A stretch of 64,000 bases of DNA from Mycobacterium sp. Aquia_213 (lineage in GTDB: Bacteria; Actinomycetota; Actinomycetes; Mycobacteriales; Mycobacteriaceae), in NCBI RefSeq assembly GCF_026625985.1, contig NZ_CP113116.1, positions 3,906,001 through 3,970,000 on the forward strand, written 5' to 3'. Made by a program: the position numbers and the translations under genes. Positions within the stretch are counted from its first letter, which is position 1, and every line of letters begins with the position of its first letter. Shown in pieces: positions 61,008 through 64,000 of this stretch. The notes beneath the pieces were generated by a model. The model had not been told where the DNA came from. It saw only the letters and a program-made list of their open reading frames with translations, and did no database searches.

Positions 61008-62792
61008 TCAGACCAGTGCGGCCGAGTGCCGCGTGCGCTGACCCGCCCGCAGGTAGCGACCCGACTTCACGGTCTGCCCGTAGCCCGCGCGGAACTCGCC
61101 CGCGCGGAACACCACGGCGCCGCCCACGCCCGTCGCGACCACGGCCTCGTCGTTGCGATTGACCATGCGCCGCAAGCCGCCGTAGAAGGGGACCTCTTCT
61201 TCGTGGTAGGCCTCGACCTCGTCGTTCAGGCCGGCCGGGTCGATCACCACGAAGTCCGCCCGGTCGCCCTGCCGCAGGGTTCCGGCGTCGATGCCGAACC
61301 AGTCCGCCAGTTCACCGGTCAGCCGGTGCACCGCCCGCTCGGTGGACATGAACGGCGCACCCGCCCGGTAGGCGTCGCGAGTTCGCTTGAGCAGCTTGAT
61401 CGGAAAGTTGTAGAAGGCCATATTGCGCAGGTGCGCACCGGCATCCGAGAAGCCCATGTGCACGCTGTCCTCGTTGGCCAGCGCGTTGAGCAGCTTGGGC
61501 CGGTGGTTGGCGACGATGGTCGTCCACCGCACGTTGCGTTCCCCGTTTTCGACGAGCACATCGAGGAAGGCGTCGAGCGGGTGCAAACCGCGCTCGTCGG
61601 CGATCGCGCCAAAGCTCTTGCCGATCAACGACTTATCGGGGCACTCGACGATGACCGCGTCGTGGAAGTCGCGGTGCCACAGCGACGGGCCCAGCTTGAT
61701 GCGGTCGAACTCTTTGCGGAACTTGCGACGGTAGCCCTGGTCGGCCAGTAACTCGTTGCGCTGCAACTGATCGCGCAGATGCAGGGCGGCCGTGCCCGCG
61801 CCGAACTCTTCGAAGACCGGCAGGTCGATTCCGTCGGAGTACAACTCGAACGGCACCGGCAGATGCTGGAACCGCACGCTCGAACCCAGCAGCTTGTTCG
61901 CCAGCCGCGTTGCCGGCCCGAAAACGTAGACGGCCAGCGGGTTCGACTTGGCGTCGGCGGACACCAACAGACTCATCCGAACCCCCTTGCGGCGTCCGAA
62001 CATTCGGCTGCTGGCCAGGAAGAACAGCACGGCCGTGGCCGCATTGTTGACGTCGGGCGCGCTCTGCAACATCCGGCCGCGCTTGCGCAGCACCTTGATC
62101 AGCTTGCGCCGCTCCCGCCAGGTCGCGAAGGTGGACGGCAGCGCCCGCGAGCGGTAGCGGTCGCCGTCGAGTTTGTCGATCGCGGCGTCCATGCCCGACA
62201 TGCCGAGCATTCCGGCCTCGAGTGCCTCGTCGAGCAACGTCGCCATCTTCTGCAGTTCGGCGTCGGTGGGCTTGACGGTGGCGTCGGTGGCCCGATCGAG
62301 TCCGAGCACCGTGCTGCGCAGGTCCGAATGACCAAGCAGCGAACCGATATTCGGCCCGAGCGGCAGCGCGTCGATGGCCGCGACGTACTCCGCTGCGGTG
62401 GTCCAGGTCCGGTTGGTTTCCAGCGCGCCCAGGACGTAGTTGCGCGGCACCGCCTCCACCCGGCTGAACAGGTCGGCGGCGTCTTCAGTGTTCGCGTAGA
62501 CCGTCGACAGTGAGCACATGCCCAGCAGCACCGTGGTGACGCCGTGGCGCACCGACTCGCGCAGACCCGGATCCAGCAGCACTTCGGCGTCGTAGTGGGT
62601 GTGCACATCGAGGAAGCCGGGCATGACCCACTTGCCCGCCGCGTCGATCACCTCGGGGCAGCCGGTCTCGTCCAGCGGTCCGGTCGACACCGTGGCCACC
62701 ACGCCGTCGCGGATCCCCAGCGTGCGGGTGTGCGGCGCGCTGCCGGTTCCGTCAAACCACAAACCGTCGCGGATGATCACGTCGTAAGTCAT
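61008..62792 (-). CDS. Amidohydrolase, N-acyl-D-amino-acid deacylase-like (Rv2913c-like)
   Basis: A 594-residue metal-dependent amidohydrolase. N-terminal barrel residues (DVIIRDGLWFDGTG) and the metal motif DVHTHYD are followed by STVYAN-type and RDFHDAV motifs and by SDAGAHLRNM with the catalytic Asp. N-acyl-D-amino acids are plausible substrates; the true one is unknown. It is followed by the TetR gene. Confidence 0.9.
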   Translation of the reverse strand: MTYDVIIRDGLWFDGTGSAPHTRTLGIRDGVVATVSTGPLDETGCPEVIDAAGKWVMPGFLDVHTHYDAEVLLDPGLRESVRHGVTTVLLGMCSLSTVYANTEDAADLFSRVEAVPRNYVLGALETNRTWTTAAEYVAAIDALPLGPNIGSLLGHSDLRSTVLGLDRATDATVKPTDAELQKMATLLDEALEAGMLGMSGMDAAIDKLDGDRYRSRALPSTFATWRERRKLIKVLRKRGRMLQSAPDVNNAATAVLFFLASSRMFGRRKGVRMSLLVSADAKSNPLAVYVFGPATRLANKLLGSSVRFQHLPVPFELYSDGIDLPVFEEFGAGTAALHLRDQLQRNELLADQGYRRKFRKEFDRIKLGPSLWHRDFHDAVIVECPDKSLIGKSFGAIADERGLHPLDAFLDVLVENGERNVRWTTIVANHRPKLLNALANEDSVHMGFSDAGAHLRNMAFYNFPIKLLKRTRDAYRAGAPFMSTERAVHRLTGELADWFGIDAGTLRQGDRADFVVIDPAGLNDEVEAYHEEEVPFYGGLRRMVNRNDEAVVATGVGGAVVFRAGEFRAGYGQTVKSGRYLRAGQRTRHSAALV

Positions 62793-62890
62793 GTCGCCTC
62801 CAAGTTATGTTGCAGCGAACCTAGCATAGATAGTGAGCACTCGCAATCTTTTTCCGGGAAACGCCACCCTGCGGGCCAGAAGCGGCGGGT

Positions 62891-64000
62891 TTAGCGAGGC
62901 TTGGGCGGCGTCCCGGGTGGCTTCGGGGCACTCGGCGGCGCGGGTGCGCCGCCGGTCGGCGGGCCGGCGGGTTCGGGCACCGATACGGGATCCGGCACGT
63001 AGATGCCGGTCGGGGTGTCCTCGGCCCGGCTCAGCTTCGCGGGCACCCGGACCGTCGCCCCGCGCTGGCCGCACTCGTCGGTTTGCACGCCAAGTTCCAT
63101 TTCGCCGACCAGGTCACCCTGCGGGTTGGGACGCAGCACCAGCTGCTGCACCGTGGTCTGCGACTTTGCTGCTCCGCCGGCTGTTTCACATGGAAACGGT
63201 GCGGTCTCCGGCCGCGACTGCCATTGACCATCGGTGAACCGAAAGACGACAGGACGACCGCCCCCGGCCGGCTGGCTGTGGTCGTTGTTGTCGAGCAGGA
63301 TCGCCGCAGCCGAGCAGTACGACGGCGTGCACGACGAGCGGAACGCCCACCAGGTGGTCACGTCCGGCGGTTGCGGGTTCGGCGTGTAATTGAAGGTCTG
63401 CTTGGACCGCTGCACCTCGAGGCGATAGGTGCCGTCCAGTGCGGCAGGTGGACCGGACGGGGTGCTGGGCGGCGGCAGGGCGACCGCAACGGAGGCGCTG
63501 GCCGGGGCGCTCGCCGCGCGCGCCGCGGTCGACTCCATCTTTCGCCCGGTGATGATCCCGAACGCGAACAGCCCGATCAGCGCCACGATCGCGGCGGCAC
63601 CGACCACGATCTTGCGGGTCCTGCGCCGGGTCGGCAGGGCGGCCGGGGTCTGATCGCCGTCGCTCGTTCCCGGCGGTTCCGGACCGGCGCCGAACGGTCC
63701 GATCCGCGCCAGGTCCTCGTCGTCGGGCCAGCCGTAGGCGGGGTATTCGACGACGAAGCCGGCCTCGGGACTGCGGTCTGCCGTCTCGACCACGGACAGT
63801 GCGTTGGCCGCGTCGGCGAACGCTCGGCAGCTCGCAAAGCGGTCGACGGGTCGTTGGGCGAGCGCTCGCGAAAACACCCGATCCAGCTGCGCCAACTCCG
63901 GGCGCTGGTCACTGAGTTTGCGCGGCGCCGCGGTCAGCAAGTCGCGCAGCGCGGCGGCCGGATTGAGATACTCGGTCGGGGGCGCGCCCGTCAACAGGTG
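62891..64000 (-). CDS. pknI: Serine/threonine protein kinase PknI, C-terminal part, truncated by window edge
   Basis: About 370 residues in frame, open to the window end, so the kinase domain lies beyond it. What is here is the end of the kinase lobe (LTGAPPTEYLN and an Arg/Ala-rich helix), a juxtamembrane region, one transmembrane helix (about 150 residues after the window edge, VVGAAAIVALIGLFAFGIITG) and an extracytoplasmic domain with several Cys. A Pro-rich tail ends it. It matches the position of Rv2914c. Confidence 0.88.
   Translation of the reverse strand, partial: HLLTGAPPTEYLNPAAALRDLLTAAPRKLSDQRPELAQLDRVFSRALAQRPVDRFASCRAFADAANALSVVETADRSPEAGFVVEYPAYGWPDDEDLARIGPFGAGPEPPGTSDGDQTPAALPTRRRTRKIVVGAAAIVALIGLFAFGIITGRKMESTAARAASAPASASVAVALPPPSTPSGPPAALDGTYRLEVQRSKQTFNYTPNPQPPDVTTWWAFRSSCTPSYCSAAAILLDNNDHSQPAGGGRPVVFRFTDGQWQSRPETAPFPCETAGGAAKSQTTVQQLVLRPNPQGDLVGEMELGVQTDECGQRGATVRVPAKLSRAEDTPTGIYVPDPVSVPEPAGPPTGGAPAPPSAPKPPGTPPKPR

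Noticed and set aside
1..64000. CRISPR arrays, tRNA/rRNA genes, intact insertion sequences or prophage
   Set aside because: No regularly spaced identical repeats, no cloverleaf-like sequence and no transposase or integrase other than XerC were recognised.

Overview
The window is one contiguous stretch of a high-GC mycobacterial chromosome. From about 15.6 kb to the end, gene content and order closely follow the Mycobacterium tuberculosis Rv2859c-Rv2914c region as I know it. Differences include an uptake [NiFe]-hydrogenase locus, a lactate monooxygenase-like gene and a carboxymuconolactone-decarboxylase-family gene. It also lacks several M. tuberculosis items (glnA4, relBE, vapBC, IS1539, a PPE gene, fdhF). 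This points to a non-tuberculous Mycobacterium, probably a slow grower because of the mpt83-dipZ-mpt70 block. I cannot name the species.

Region 1 (1-12.7 kb) is a tightly packed plus-strand hydrogenase operon. It begins inside the catalytic large subunit and continues with a NifU/Rieske-like protein, three uncharacterised proteins (DUF5947, DUF6084 and a 453-residue protein), a 39-residue membrane peptide, the endopeptidase, and hypC, hypF, a SIS-HypC fusion, a GmhA-like SIS protein, hypE, a second hypC, hypD and a DUF6390-type protein. Most genes overlap by 4 bp or lie a few bases apart, so they look translationally coupled. This is the part of the window with the most uncharacterised biology.

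Region 2 (12.7-26.7 kb) holds a phosphodiesterase, an LpqS-like small protein and a short PPE-SVP protein. Minus-strand metabolism and envelope genes follow: a glutamine amidotransferase, cobQ, mapB, a DUF1707 protein, a penicillin-binding lipoprotein, a GNAT acetyltransferase, and ispG-rip1-dxr (isoprenoid synthesis and the site-2 protease).

Region 3 (26.8-31.9 kb) is an extracytoplasmic redox and antigen island: mpt83, dipZ, mpt70, a DUF2631 protein, ccdA and mpt53. SigK-like promoters precede mpt83 and mpt70. Region 4 (31.9-43 kb) carries rlmN, cdsA, frr, pyrH, a CsbD-like small protein, an atypical response regulator, two MPT63-like secreted proteins, a MarR regulator with a probable operator over its start codon, an amidase, tsf, rpsB and a secreted M23-like protein.

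Region 5 (43-64 kb) carries xerC, the lactate monooxygenase-like gene, viuB, dprA, a ComM-like ATPase and a YraN nuclease-like gene, a chimeric pseudogene scar, fdhD, a GAF-ANTAR regulator and DUF2469. It continues with rnhB-lepB-rplS, lppW, the ribosome-maturation operon rpsP-KH-rimM-trmD, small secreted proteins, dacB2, a TetR regulator with an amidohydrolase, and the C-terminal half of pknI, cut by the window end. I saw no tRNA, rRNA, CRISPR array or intact insertion sequence.
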